Of a stretch of DNA of 64,000 bases, positions 17,236 to 25,762 are shown in pieces (positions within the stretch are counted from its first letter, which is position 1; the number at the start of each line of letters is the position of its first letter). Where the stretch lies: positions 16,673-80,672 of the forward strand of contig JAOAPR010000041.1 of the NCBI GenBank assembly GCA_025463005.1. The letters run 5' to 3'. The notes under the pieces were generated by a model. It was not told where the DNA came from and did not search any database. It saw nothing but the letters and a program-made list of their open reading frames with translations. A program made the translations under genes and the position numbers. This stretch comes from Bryobacterales bacterium (GTDB lineage Bacteria > Acidobacteriota > Terriglobia > Bryobacterales > Bryobacteraceae).

Positions 17236-18963
17236 ATGGCAAACGGCGCGGATGAACGGGATCTCGAAGGCGGCTTCCCACCGGAAGACGATCTCGAGCA
17301 CCTGATCGAGGATTATAGCCATCTAGCACCGCCCTCGGAAGGCGAGCTGCTCCAGGGTCATGTCCTAAAAGTGACTCCGACCGAAGTGATGGTCGACTTC
17401 GGCTACAAGCTCGAAGGGATTGTCCCCATTGAGCAGTTGCGTCAACCGGACGGCTCGGTATCGGTAAAGCCGGGCGACAGCATCGATGTGATGATCGACC
17501 GGCATGGGCCGCAGCCGGAAGGCTACGTTCTGCTTTCGTATTCGCGGGCCGCGCGATTACGCGTGTGGGACACGCTGGAACGTGCTATGAACGAGCATCT
17601 CCTGATCTCGGGACATGTGATCGAACGCACTAAGGGCGGATTGATGGTGGACGTGGGCGTGCCCGCGTTCATGCCCGGCTCGCAGGTGGACGTGCGGCCC
17701 TCGCACGATCTGGACCAACTGGTAGGGCAGGACATTCCGGTCAAAGTCATCAAGCTGAACCGCCGCCGAGGCAACGTGGTGGTCTCGCGCAAGCTGGCCA
17801 TCGAAGAAGACCTCAAAGCGCGCAAGGCCAACGCCCTGGAACATTTGTTCGAAGGCGCAGTGGTGCCTGGGGTGGTAAAGAATCTCACCGAGTACGGCGC
17901 GTTCGTCGATCTCGGCGGCATCGACGGCCTGCTGCATGTGAGCGATATGTCGCACGGACGCGTGGGGCATCCGTCAGCCGTGGTGCACGTAGGTGAAGAG
18001 ATCACGGTAAAGGTTCTGAAGTTCGACCGCGAGCGAGAGCGGATTTCTCTGGGCATCCGCCAATTGCGTCCCGATCCCTGGGAGACGCTGACGGAGCGGT
18101 ATCCGCCCGGAAGCCGCGTAATCGGGCGGGTGATGACCACCACCGATTACGGCGCTTTTGTGGAGATCGAGCCCGGCGTGGAGGGCCTGATCCACATCTC
18201 GGAAATGACCTGGAGCCGCCGGATGAAGCATCCCACTAAGCTCGTGAAAGTGGGCGATCAGGTGGAAGCGGTGGTTCTGGAAGTGAAACAAAAAGACCGC
18301 CGCGTGTCTCTAGGAATCAAGCAATTGGAACCGGATCCGTGGACCACCGTGGGCGATCGCTATAGTATCGGCAGCGTGGTCGAAGGCCGGGTGCGAAAGT
18401 TGACCGATTTCGGAGCGTTTCTCGAAATCGAGGAAGGCGTGGACGGGCTGGTGCACGTCTCCGATCTCTCCTGGACCAAGCACGTCAAGCATCCCTCTGA
18501 AGTGGTGAAAAAGGGCCAGGTGATGCAGGCGGTGATTTTGAATATCGATGCACCGAACCGGCGCCTCTCGCTGGGCGTGAAGCAGCTGCAGCCGGACTCC
18601 TGGGAGAGTTTCTTCCGTTCGCACGAAGTGGGGGATCTGGTGCGAGGCCGCGTGTGCCGCGGAGCGCAGTTTGGAGTGTTCGTGGAGTTGGCGCCCGGGG
18701 TGGAGGCGCTGTGCCACAAGTCAGAGATTCCGGCCATGCCGGATCGGGGAGAAGCAAGCGATACGCCGTTGCCAATCGGAGATGAGTACGACTTCAAGAT
18801 CATCAAAATGAACGAGGCTGAAAAGAAAATCGGATTGAGTCTGCGCGCCGTGGCCGAAGACGAGGAGCGGACCCGCCTGGAGGACTATCAACGCCAGGCC
18901 GCAGCCGCGACCATGACCATCGAAGAAGTTATCAACCTAAGAGGAAAAGGGGAAGGCCGGTAG
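17236..18963 (+). CDS. rpsA: 30S ribosomal protein S1 (six S1 domains)
   Basis: RNA-binding protein that docks mRNA on the 30S subunit; about 575 aa, the usual size for six-domain S1. Six S1 repeats can be counted, starting roughly at residues 35, 120, 205, 290, 377 and 464. Repeats 3-5 carry the strongest signature (TEYGAFVDLGGIDGLLHVSD, TDYGAFVEIEPGVEGLIHIS, TDFGAFLEIEEGVDGLVHVS). The acidic first ~30 residues (DLEGGFPPEDDLEHLIEDY) are unlike enterobacterial S1. ATG 17236 is preferred over a TTG two codons earlier. The HU/IHF gene follows after 5 bp, recalling the rpsA-ihfB order of E. coli. Confidence 0.92.
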   Translation: MANGADERDLEGGFPPEDDLEHLIEDYSHLAPPSEGELLQGHVLKVTPTEVMVDFGYKLEGIVPIEQLRQPDGSVSVKPGDSIDVMIDRHGPQPEGYVLLSYSRAARLRVWDTLERAMNEHLLISGHVIERTKGGLMVDVGVPAFMPGSQVDVRPSHDLDQLVGQDIPVKVIKLNRRRGNVVVSRKLAIEEDLKARKANALEHLFEGAVVPGVVKNLTEYGAFVDLGGIDGLLHVSDMSHGRVGHPSAVVHVGEEITVKVLKFDRERERISLGIRQLRPDPWETLTERYPPGSRVIGRVMTTTDYGAFVEIEPGVEGLIHISEMTWSRRMKHPTKLVKVGDQVEAVVLEVKQKDRRVSLGIKQLEPDPWTTVGDRYSIGSVVEGRVRKLTDFGAFLEIEEGVDGLVHVSDLSWTKHVKHPSEVVKKGQVMQAVILNIDAPNRRLSLGVKQLQPDSWESFFRSHEVGDLVRGRVCRGAQFGVFVELAPGVEALCHKSEIPAMPDRGEASDTPLPIGDEYDFKIIKMNEAEKKIGLSLRAVAEDEERTRLEDYQRQAAAATMTIEEVINLRGKGEGR

Positions 18964-18968
18964 CACAC

Positions 18969-19268
18969 ATGACCAAGGCGGAATTGATCGAGGAGGTCTC
19001 ACGCGTAGTGGAAATGACCCGCAAGGATTCGGAGGTGATCGTCGAGGCGATTTTTGACAGCGTGGTGCGGGCCTTGCGAGGCGGGGACAAGATCGAAATC
19101 CGGGGATTTGGAAGCTTTCGGACACGCCAGCGGCAGCCGCGAGTGGGGCGAAATCCGAAAACGGGCGCGCGTGTCGACGTGCCGGCCAAGCGGATTCCCT
19201 ATTTCAAACCGAGTAAAGAGCTGAAGGATCTGGTGAACGGAGATCACGGGTCCGGCGCACCGACTTAA
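18969..19268 (+). CDS. HU/IHF family DNA-bending protein
   Basis: Nucleoid protein of 99 aa. Typical start MTKAELIEEVSRVVEMTRKD, dimerisation helices, then the beta-arm signature GFGSFRTRQRQPRVGRNPKTG with the intercalating Pro in RNPKTG, ending FKPSKELKDLV. Position directly behind rpsA matches the ihfB/himD location in proteobacteria, but acidobacterial members cannot be split into HU and IHF by eye. Translationally close to rpsA (5 bp) and followed by the HIT gene after 23 bp: a likely three-gene operon. Confidence 0.92.
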   Translation: MTKAELIEEVSRVVEMTRKDSEVIVEAIFDSVVRALRGGDKIEIRGFGSFRTRQRQPRVGRNPKTGARVDVPAKRIPYFKPSKELKDLVNGDHGSGAPT

Positions 19269-19291
19269 AACCAGGCTGGATCAGATCTGAC

Positions 19292-19774
19292 ATGGACCGT
19301 CTGTGGACCCCCTGGCGGTACCGCTACGTCTCGACAGCGGGTTCGAAGGGCGGTTGCATTTTCTGCGAAGCAGCGGCTTCTTCAGACGATCGCGGAAACT
19401 ACGTCGTGCTGCGGGCTGAGCGTAATTTCGCGATCCTCAATCTGTATCCCTACACCAGCGGGCACCTGATGATCGCGCCGTACGAGCACGTGGCGACGCT
19501 CGCGGGGGCGCATCCGGCTACGCTAGAAGAAATGATGCGTCTGACCGCGCGGGCGGAGCAGGCTTTGCGCCAGGTCTATCGACCCGACGGCATCAACATC
19601 GGCATGAACCTGGGCGAAGCAGCGGGCGCGGGCGTTCCCGGCCACATTCACATGCACGTCCTGCCGCGCTGGACGGGAGATGCCAGCTTCATGACCACCA
19701 TCGCTGAGACGCGCGTACTGCCGGAGACGCTCGATACGACCTACGAGCGGCTGAAAGCGGCGCTAAGCGCATAA
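19292..19774 (+). CDS. HIT-domain nucleotide hydrolase/transferase
   Basis: Histidine-triad protein of 160 aa, related to Ap4A phosphorylase/hydrolase-type enzymes. Features: an N-terminal zinc-type Cys pair (CIFCE), the NLYPYTSGHLMIAPYEHV strand, and the triad GHIHMHVLPRW near residue 123. The LDRLWTPWR-like start (MDRLWTPWRYRYV) is typical of the long HIT branch found in actinobacteria and acidobacteria. Last gene of the rpsA-HU-HIT set; a cluster of hairpins follows directly. Confidence 0.88.
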   Translation: MDRLWTPWRYRYVSTAGSKGGCIFCEAAASSDDRGNYVVLRAERNFAILNLYPYTSGHLMIAPYEHVATLAGAHPATLEEMMRLTARAEQALRQVYRPDGINIGMNLGEAAGAGVPGHIHMHVLPRWTGDASFMTTIAETRVLPETLDTTYERLKAALSA

Positions 19775-19796
19775 TCTATCGTGGCGGCCCTGGGGG

Positions 19797-19893
19797 GCGG
19801 GATTCTATCCCGCGGGGCGCTTTGTAACCGCCTTCCTTGCACCTGCCAGAACACGGCGCCGGTAACAAACCGGCGCGCGGCTTGAAAAGCCGC
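19797..19893. repeat. Cluster of three palindromes at a convergent gene junction
   Basis: Three perfect inverted repeats sit between the HIT and permease stops: 7-bp arms at 19797-19803/19807-19813 (GCGGGAT), 8-bp arms at 19856-19863/19869-19876 (GCGCCGGT), and 7-bp arms at 19877-19883/19887-19893 (GCGGCTT). There is no T-run right after them. They could act as bidirectional transcript ends, but the tandem arrangement also looks like a dispersed REP-type element. Confidence 0.55.
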
Positions 19894-19902
19894 CCCACAT
19901 TT

Positions 19903-21102
19903 CTACCTCAGCATCCACACGCCGATCGCAATTGTGATCAGCCCCACAGGAATTCCGGCACGGGAATATTCCCAGAAGCCGATATTCGCAACACCTCGCG
20001 AGCGCTCGACCACGATCAGGTTGGCAATCGAGCCGAGAATAGTAAGATTCCCGGCCAAGGTGGAAGCCATCGCCAGTCGGAGCCAGCCCAGCATAGGATC
20101 GGGAAGATGGGGGATGAAGGGCTTGAACACCAGCACCGCTGGAACATTGCTCACGATGTTCGAAAGCACTGCCGCAACCGCGCTCAGAACGCCGCCGTTT
20201 TCGAGATGCGCGCGGCCCGCCCAGGTCGCCAGATCCGATTCCAGCGAACTTTTCTCGACGCCCGCAACCACGATGAACAGACCGGCGAACAGCACCAGCA
20301 ACGACCAATCCACCTGCGCGTAGATTTGTTCCGGATGAACGCGCCGCGTGATCAGCAGCAGCGCGCCGGCGACAATCGCCACCTCCGCAATGGGCCATCC
20401 CGCGAAGAAGAAGATCACCATGACGACAGTGACTGCCAGCGATTTTGCGAGCAGGGTGCGATCGACTTCCACAATTCGAGGGACCAGTGTGACTTGCTTG
20501 TAGCCGGCGAGCTCCCTGCGATAGAGAACAGCCAGGACCGCGATCAGCACGATGACGCTGAGAGCCGCCACGGGCGTCAAGGCGCGCGCGAATGTTCCAT
20601 ACGCGATCCCTGAATAGCTGCCGATCAGCATGTTCTGCGGATTTCCGGTAAGGGTCGCGACACTGCCGATGTTCGATCCCATGGCGACCGCCAGCAGGTA
20701 GGGCACCAGGTTCCTGCGGAGCGCGCCCAGTACTTCGGCCACCAGTGGCGCCATCACCAGGCAGACGGTATCGTTCACAAAGAACGCGGACAGTACCGCC
20801 GCGGTGACAGCCGTCGCCGCTAAGAGAGTGAGGGGATGATGGGCGTGCTCCAGGGTCCACTCGGCGACCAGGCTGAAGAATCCTGACAGGCGCAGGTTGG
20901 CAACCACGATCATCATGCCGAACAGCAGGACGATGGTGTCCAGGTGAATGGCCCGATAAGCCTCGTCCAGAGACAGGACGTTGGTCGCCACCATCAGGCT
21001 GGCTCCGATAATGGCGGCGCCGGTGCGGTCGACCCGCAGGCCGGGTACCCGGCCAAGCGCCAGAACCACGTAAGTACCCAGGAATATGGCAGTAGCGACC
21101 AC
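19903..21102 (-). CDS. Anion permease of the ArsB/NhaD/SLC13-like superfamily
   Basis: Polytopic inner-membrane transporter of 399 aa with about ten hydrophobic segments. The repeated hairpin pattern is visible: FFVNDTVCLVMAPLV with SNIGSVATLTGNPQNMLIG in the first half, and NIVSNVPAVLVFKPF with AGNLTILGSIANLIV in the second half, the two re-entrant substrate loops of this superfamily. Substrate could be arsenite, citrate-type anions or Na+/H+; no ars genes adjoin it. A longer overlapping frame (19805-21124) is a low-complexity shadow. Monocistronic, convergent with the HIT gene. Confidence 0.85.
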   Translation of the reverse strand: MVATAIFLGTYVVLALGRVPGLRVDRTGAAIIGASLMVATNVLSLDEAYRAIHLDTIVLLFGMMIVVANLRLSGFFSLVAEWTLEHAHHPLTLLAATAVTAAVLSAFFVNDTVCLVMAPLVAEVLGALRRNLVPYLLAVAMGSNIGSVATLTGNPQNMLIGSYSGIAYGTFARALTPVAALSVIVLIAVLAVLYRRELAGYKQVTLVPRIVEVDRTLLAKSLAVTVVMVIFFFAGWPIAEVAIVAGALLLITRRVHPEQIYAQVDWSLLVLFAGLFIVVAGVEKSSLESDLATWAGRAHLENGGVLSAVAAVLSNIVSNVPAVLVFKPFIPHLPDPMLGWLRLAMASTLAGNLTILGSIANLIVVERSRGVANIGFWEYSRAGIPVGLITIAIGVWMLR

Positions 21103-21161
21103 GTGAGACTGTATCCAGTATCAAGTATCAGTACGGGCAACTGGCCGAAACCTTTTGCTCG

Positions 21162-21190
21162 TTGCTCGCGTCCCCAGACAGGGGTAGAAT
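21162..21190 (+). promoter_or_regulatory. Promoter of the GWxTD gene
   Basis: -35 TTGCTC (21162-21167), a 17-bp spacer and -10 TAGAAT (21185-21190). Expected start near 21197, leaving a ~15-nt leader that contains the AGGTGG Shine-Dalgarno before ATG 21212. Confidence 0.6.
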
Positions 21191-21211
21191 CAACACAGGT
21201 GGATAAACCTC

Positions 21212-22888
21212 ATGCGGTATAAGGTCTTACTCGCTTTTTGCGCGATTTTGGCGCTCGTGGTGGGGTCCCGGGCGGCGGACGACAAAGCTGCACAGGATAA
21301 AAACAAACAAAAGCGCGAGACCGTCGCCAAGCCGATGACGGACAAGCAGAAGCGGCAGGCCGAGGATCGGCTGCGAAAAGAGCTCGCTTCGCCTTACAAC
21401 AAGTGGCTGGATGAGGAAGTCCGCTGGATCATCAGCGACGAAGAGCGGACCGCGTTCAAGCGGCTGCAGACGGATGATGAAAAGCAGGAATTCATCGAGC
21501 AATTCTGGCTGCGCCGCGATCCAACGCCCGACACCGAAGAAAACGAATTCAAGGAAGAGCACTACCGCCGGATCGCGTGGGCAAATGACCGGTTCGCTTC
21601 CGGCATCCCGGGCTGGAAAACCGATCGCGGGCAGATCTACATCAAGTTCGGCCCGCCGGACGAAAACGACTCCCATACTTCAGGCGGACCCGGCGAGCGG
21701 CCCATCGAAGAAGGCGGCGGCAGCACCACCTTTTTCCCCTACGAAAAATGGCGATACAGGTATCTCGAATGCTGCGGGTCGGACGTGGAGATCGAGTTCG
21801 TCGATCCGTCCATGACCAACGAGTATCACATCACCATGGATCCGTCCGAAAAGGACGCTCTATCGCGTGTGCCTGGCGCCGGTTTGACGTTGTACGAACA
21901 AATGGGCTTGGCCAATAAAGCCGATCGCTTCAGCCGCACGGACGGTACCTTACTGGGAACCGGAAGCATGCCGCTGCCGGCGAAGATGAACCAGTTCGAT
22001 CGTCTGCAGCAATACACCAACCTGCAGAAAGCGCCTGCCATCAAGTTCAAAGACCTGGAAGCGTTGGTCCAATCGACCATCAAATACAACCTGCTGCCGA
22101 TGAAGGTGCGCACGGATTATTTCCCGATCACCGGCTCTTCCGTGCTGACCAATCTGACCCTTCAGTTCGAGCGCAAGGATTTGCAATACAAACAAAAAGA
22201 CGGGGTAGCGGAAGGCGCGGTAAACATCTACGCCAAAATCGAGACGCTGACCCGGCGCCAGGTGATCCGTCCGATCGAGGAAGTAGTATCCATCGGGCCC
22301 ATCCCGGCCGAAATGCTGCAGCAGGCGATCCAAGGCTCGGCCATCTACCAGAAGCAGATTCCTCTTGCCCCGGGAACCTACCGGCTGACCGTCGCGGCGA
22401 AGGACATCACCAGCGGCAATACGACTACGTACGAGCAGCGGCTTGACGTTCCGCGGTCTGAAGACGACCGGCTGGCGATGAGTTCGCTGGTACTGGCGGA
22501 CATGATCGAGAAGGTCCCCACCAAGAGCATCGGGGCCGGGCAGTTCGTGATTGGAGCCAGCAAAGTCCGGCCGCGCGTGAACGGCAGGTTCAAGCGAGAC
22601 GAAAAAGTCGGAATCTACCTGCAGGTTTACAATTTTGAGACGGACGCGACCACCCACAAGCCGGATGGAGAGATCCAGTACGAGGTCACCAAGAACGGTA
22701 CTAACGAAATGGTTTTCGAGTTCACCGAGGATCTTACGAAGCTGACCGGGGGCGCGGCCCAGATGGTAGTCGAAAAGCTGTTGCCGCTGCAGAACTTCGC
22801 GCCTGGTGATTATACGCTGAAGATGAAAGTGATTGACAAGAAGCGGAATGAGACCCTGACGCCAACCGCTACGTTTACTGTATTATAG
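21212..22888 (+). CDS. Exported GWxTD-domain protein
   Basis: Secreted protein of 558 aa with signal peptide (VLLAFCAILALVVGSRAAD). After a lysine-rich linker comes the GWxTD domain at about residues 50-190: YNKWLDEEVRWIISDEER, FIEQFWLRRDPTPDTEENEF and the name-giving GWKTDRGQIYIKFGPPDE. The rest is beta-rich (LTLQFERKDLQYKQKDGVAE, APGTYRLTVAAKD). The domain is common in acidobacteria and Bacteroidota-like phyla; its function is not established. The following outer-membrane protein begins 59 bp downstream, so the two may be expressed together. Confidence 0.88.
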   Translation: MRYKVLLAFCAILALVVGSRAADDKAAQDKNKQKRETVAKPMTDKQKRQAEDRLRKELASPYNKWLDEEVRWIISDEERTAFKRLQTDDEKQEFIEQFWLRRDPTPDTEENEFKEEHYRRIAWANDRFASGIPGWKTDRGQIYIKFGPPDENDSHTSGGPGERPIEEGGGSTTFFPYEKWRYRYLECCGSDVEIEFVDPSMTNEYHITMDPSEKDALSRVPGAGLTLYEQMGLANKADRFSRTDGTLLGTGSMPLPAKMNQFDRLQQYTNLQKAPAIKFKDLEALVQSTIKYNLLPMKVRTDYFPITGSSVLTNLTLQFERKDLQYKQKDGVAEGAVNIYAKIETLTRRQVIRPIEEVVSIGPIPAEMLQQAIQGSAIYQKQIPLAPGTYRLTVAAKDITSGNTTTYEQRLDVPRSEDDRLAMSSLVLADMIEKVPTKSIGAGQFVIGASKVRPRVNGRFKRDEKVGIYLQVYNFETDATTHKPDGEIQYEVTKNGTNEMVFEFTEDLTKLTGGAAQMVVEKLLPLQNFAPGDYTLKMKVIDKKRNETLTPTATFTVL

Positions 22889-22947
22889 GGTTAGCGTCGG
22901 TAACAGAGGGCCGTGGACATGAATCCGCGGTTCAGTGGCTCCGAGGC

Positions 22948-24723
22948 ATGAGCTTGCCGAAGTTTGTTATCAAGTTCGGCCTGATCGCAGGCATAGTTGG
23001 CCTGACACCCGCGGTGCACGCGGCTGAAGCGCGCGCTGTCTTCGCACCCACCCTCTCAGGGCAAATTCTCGGTGAAGTCCGAAACTCCACTGGCGTGACC
23101 CAGATGGGCGCTGTTGTCGCCCTTTATAACCGGTACGATGAACTGGTCCGCCGCGGCCTGAGCAACCAGGATGGAAAGTTCGTCTTCGACAGCCTGGTAC
23201 CGGATGTTTATTCGATCCGTGTGAGCCTGGTGAGTTTCGTGCCGGCGCTGCGGCGCAATATTTCGGTCCTGGCCGGTTCGGAGAACCTGCTGAAGATCCA
23301 ACTAACCAGCGCGCTGAGCACCATTGAACTGGTTCCTCTCTCCTCTCCCGAAGGCGCGCTGATGAGCGATTCCTGGAAGTGGGTGTTGCGCTCTTCGCAT
23401 GCCACCCGGCCCGTTTTGCGTTTGCTTCCGCAGACAAGTTCCTCACGAAGCTCCACCGCATCCCTTTTTTCGGGAACCAGCGCCTTGGTGAAGCTTTCCG
23501 CCGGGAACAACGATCCATTTAGCGGAGCCCCGCAGGATCTGGGAACTGCCTTCGTGCTGGCGACCTCTCTCAACGGATCTTCGCAGGTCCACGTGAGCGG
23601 CAATGTGGGCTACGCTGCCAGCGGGCTTCCCTCGACCGGCTTCCGTACCACCTACCGTCGCGACAACGAAACCGGAGCAGGCCCGCAGTTGGCTCTCACT
23701 GTCCGGCAGATCTACCTTCCCAGCCTGATGGGATCGGGACCCAGCGGTTCGGATACGCCGGTTTTGCGCACCGCGTCGATTTCCACTTTCGACAAGATGG
23801 ACGTGGGAGACCTCATCCATCTGGAGTACGGCGCCAGTCTGGAGTCGGTCTCGCTATTCGGCCGGATGAATCGTGTGAGCCCCTTCGCGCGCGCCACTTA
23901 CGATCTGGGAAGCAAGAGCGCTGTACAGGTGGCGGTAAGTTCAGGAACGCAGCCGGTGGAGCTGTTAGCCGGCAACGCAGACCAGGATCTTAATCAGGAT
24001 CTGATGGCGCTGGGACAAATGACGCGAATCTCGCGGCGCAACAACCGTGCGGCGATTGAGCGAAACAAGGTGATCGAAGCCGGTTATCAGACGGTCAAAG
24101 GCTCGCGGACTTACCGCGCATCGGTGTATGCGGAAGAGGTATCCGACGCGGCATTTCTCCTGTCGGGAGAGTCCGGGTTTGTCGACTCCGGTGACCTGCT
24201 TCCCGATCTGGCCTCGCGCGGGATTGTGTTCAACCTTGGCGACTACCGCCGGATAGGTTACTCCGCATCCGTAACGCAAGCGCTCAGCGATCACGTCGAG
24301 GTCTCGGTGGCCGCCGGCCGTACCGACGGATTGCTGCTTCAGAAATCGCCGGATGCGCTTCCGGCCGGTGGCGACGAACTTCGTTCCGGGGTCCGCAATA
24401 CTCCGCGACCCTGGGTAACCGCGCGGGCGGATGCGTCTCTGCCAGTCACCAAGACCCATCTGGGAACCAGTTACGGCTGGTCGGACCCCGACGTTCTGAT
24501 GCCGCTGCACGTATCGCTAACCGGAAAGAGCGATCAGAAGCTCGGATGGAACGTATATGCGCGCCAGCCGCTGCCGGCGATCGGAGGGATGCACATGGAG
24601 ATCACGGCCGACCTGCGCAACCTGATGGCGCAGGGCTACGTGGACATCCAATCCAACGGCCGTCGCGCCGTGCTGACTAACGCTCCACGCGCGGTGCGCG
24701 GCGGCGTAAGCTTCATTTTCTAG
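22948..24723 (+). CDS. Outer-membrane protein with carboxypeptidase-regulatory N-terminus
   Basis: 591 aa. A signal peptide (LIAGIVGLTPAVHAA) precedes a carboxypeptidase-regulatory-like beta-sandwich at ~40-120 (SGQILGEVRNSTGVTQMGAV, FVFDSLVPDVYSIRVS). The remaining ~450 residues alternate hydrophobic and polar strands and end in GGVSFIF, a terminal Phe typical of outer-membrane barrels. It resembles a shortened Oar-like receptor without an obvious plug, so a TonB-independent barrel is possible. Follows the GWxTD gene and converges on aguA with one base between stops. Confidence 0.72.
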   Translation: MSLPKFVIKFGLIAGIVGLTPAVHAAEARAVFAPTLSGQILGEVRNSTGVTQMGAVVALYNRYDELVRRGLSNQDGKFVFDSLVPDVYSIRVSLVSFVPALRRNISVLAGSENLLKIQLTSALSTIELVPLSSPEGALMSDSWKWVLRSSHATRPVLRLLPQTSSSRSSTASLFSGTSALVKLSAGNNDPFSGAPQDLGTAFVLATSLNGSSQVHVSGNVGYAASGLPSTGFRTTYRRDNETGAGPQLALTVRQIYLPSLMGSGPSGSDTPVLRTASISTFDKMDVGDLIHLEYGASLESVSLFGRMNRVSPFARATYDLGSKSAVQVAVSSGTQPVELLAGNADQDLNQDLMALGQMTRISRRNNRAAIERNKVIEAGYQTVKGSRTYRASVYAEEVSDAAFLLSGESGFVDSGDLLPDLASRGIVFNLGDYRRIGYSASVTQALSDHVEVSVAAGRTDGLLLQKSPDALPAGGDELRSGVRNTPRPWVTARADASLPVTKTHLGTSYGWSDPDVLMPLHVSLTGKSDQKLGWNVYARQPLPAIGGMHMEITADLRNLMAQGYVDIQSNGRRAVLTNAPRAVRGGVSFIF

Positions 24724-24724
24724 C

Positions 24725-25762
24725 TCACGCGGGCTGCTGCTGGGTCATGCAGTGCAGTGTTCCCAGTCCCAGGACCAGGTCGCGGCAGGGAATCCCTACC
24801 ACGGCATGCTCGCGAAACAAAGCTTCGAGCGCACACAACGCGGCCGCATCGTTCTTGTCGCCAAAGGTAGGCACCAGAACCAGATTGTTGGCGATATAGA
24901 AGTTCGCGTAACTCGCGGGAAGCCGCTGGCCAGCGAAGTACACCGGCTCGGGCATACGCAGAGCGGTGGTTCGGAGATCCTTGCGTGCGCGTAGACGCTC
25001 CAGATTCTCCTCGAGCGGCCCGTGATTCACGTCCGACTTATCGGGCTCGATCATCGTGATCACCGAATCAGCGGCAGTAAACCGCGCCAGATCGTCAATG
25101 TGTCCATGCGTGTCATCGCCCGCAATGCCGCGGTTGAGCCAGATGACTTCCTGGATGCCAAGGTAATCATGAAACGCCCGCTCCAGCTCGCCACGGCCAA
25201 TGCCGGGGTTGCGCGCCTGCACGTCAGAGAGCAGACACTCTTCGGTGGTGAGCAGCTTCCCCGCCCCGTTGACGTCGATGCTGCCGCCTTCGAGCACCAG
25301 TCCGGTTTCGAAGCGCGGCAGTTTTAGTTTTCGGGCTACGAAGGCCGGCGTGCGGGCATCATCGCGGCAGTTGTCGTACTTGGCCCAGCCGTTGAACCGC
25401 CAATGCGTGGCGGCGACCTCACCGGCCTTGTTCTTTACGAACAGCGGGCAGTAATCGCGCGTCCAGCTCCGGTTGGTGCAGTGGTAGAAGAACTCGACCG
25501 CAGCCAGGTCGGCGTGGCACTTCTTAAGAATCCGCCGAGCGCTCTCTTCGGCGTCGCGATCGCGGACCAGAATGCGGACCCGCTCCACACGCGCCAGGTG
25601 ACGGACGATTTCTCCGTACAGCCACGGGATCGGCGCGAACTTGCCGGGCCAGTCGGATTTCTCATGCGGCCAGGCCAGCCACGTGGCTTCGTGCGGCTCC
25701 CACTCGGCCGGCATACGGAAGCTGGCGCTGTTGGGCAAGAGAGCCCCTATTTGTCGAGCCAT
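24725..25762 (-). CDS. aguA: Agmatine deiminase
   Basis: Converts agmatine to N-carbamoylputrescine in the arginine-decarboxylase route to putrescine. 345 aa from ATG 25762 (MARQIGALLPNSASFRMPAE); the frame to 25936 lies inside aguB. Guanidino-group deiminase motifs: WEPHEATWLAWPH, SWTRDYCPLF, LVLEGGSIDVNG, DTHGHIDDLARF and the nucleophile Cys in GLGTLHCMTQQQP at the C-terminus. It overlaps the 3' end of aguB by 16 bp, so the two are translationally coupled. Confidence 0.93.
   Translation of the reverse strand: MARQIGALLPNSASFRMPAEWEPHEATWLAWPHEKSDWPGKFAPIPWLYGEIVRHLARVERVRILVRDRDAEESARRILKKCHADLAAVEFFYHCTNRSWTRDYCPLFVKNKAGEVAATHWRFNGWAKYDNCRDDARTPAFVARKLKLPRFETGLVLEGGSIDVNGAGKLLTTEECLLSDVQARNPGIGRGELERAFHDYLGIQEVIWLNRGIAGDDTHGHIDDLARFTAADSVITMIEPDKSDVNHGPLEENLERLRARKDLRTTALRMPEPVYFAGQRLPASYANFYIANNLVLVPTFGDKNDAAALCALEALFREHAVVGIPCRDLVLGLGTLHCMTQQQPA

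Noticed and set aside
19805..21124. A 439-codon minus-strand reading frame longer than the permease frame it overlaps
   Set aside because: Its translation is Arg/Gly/Pro-rich without domains, while the other frame gives a clean polytopic permease with conserved loop motifs.
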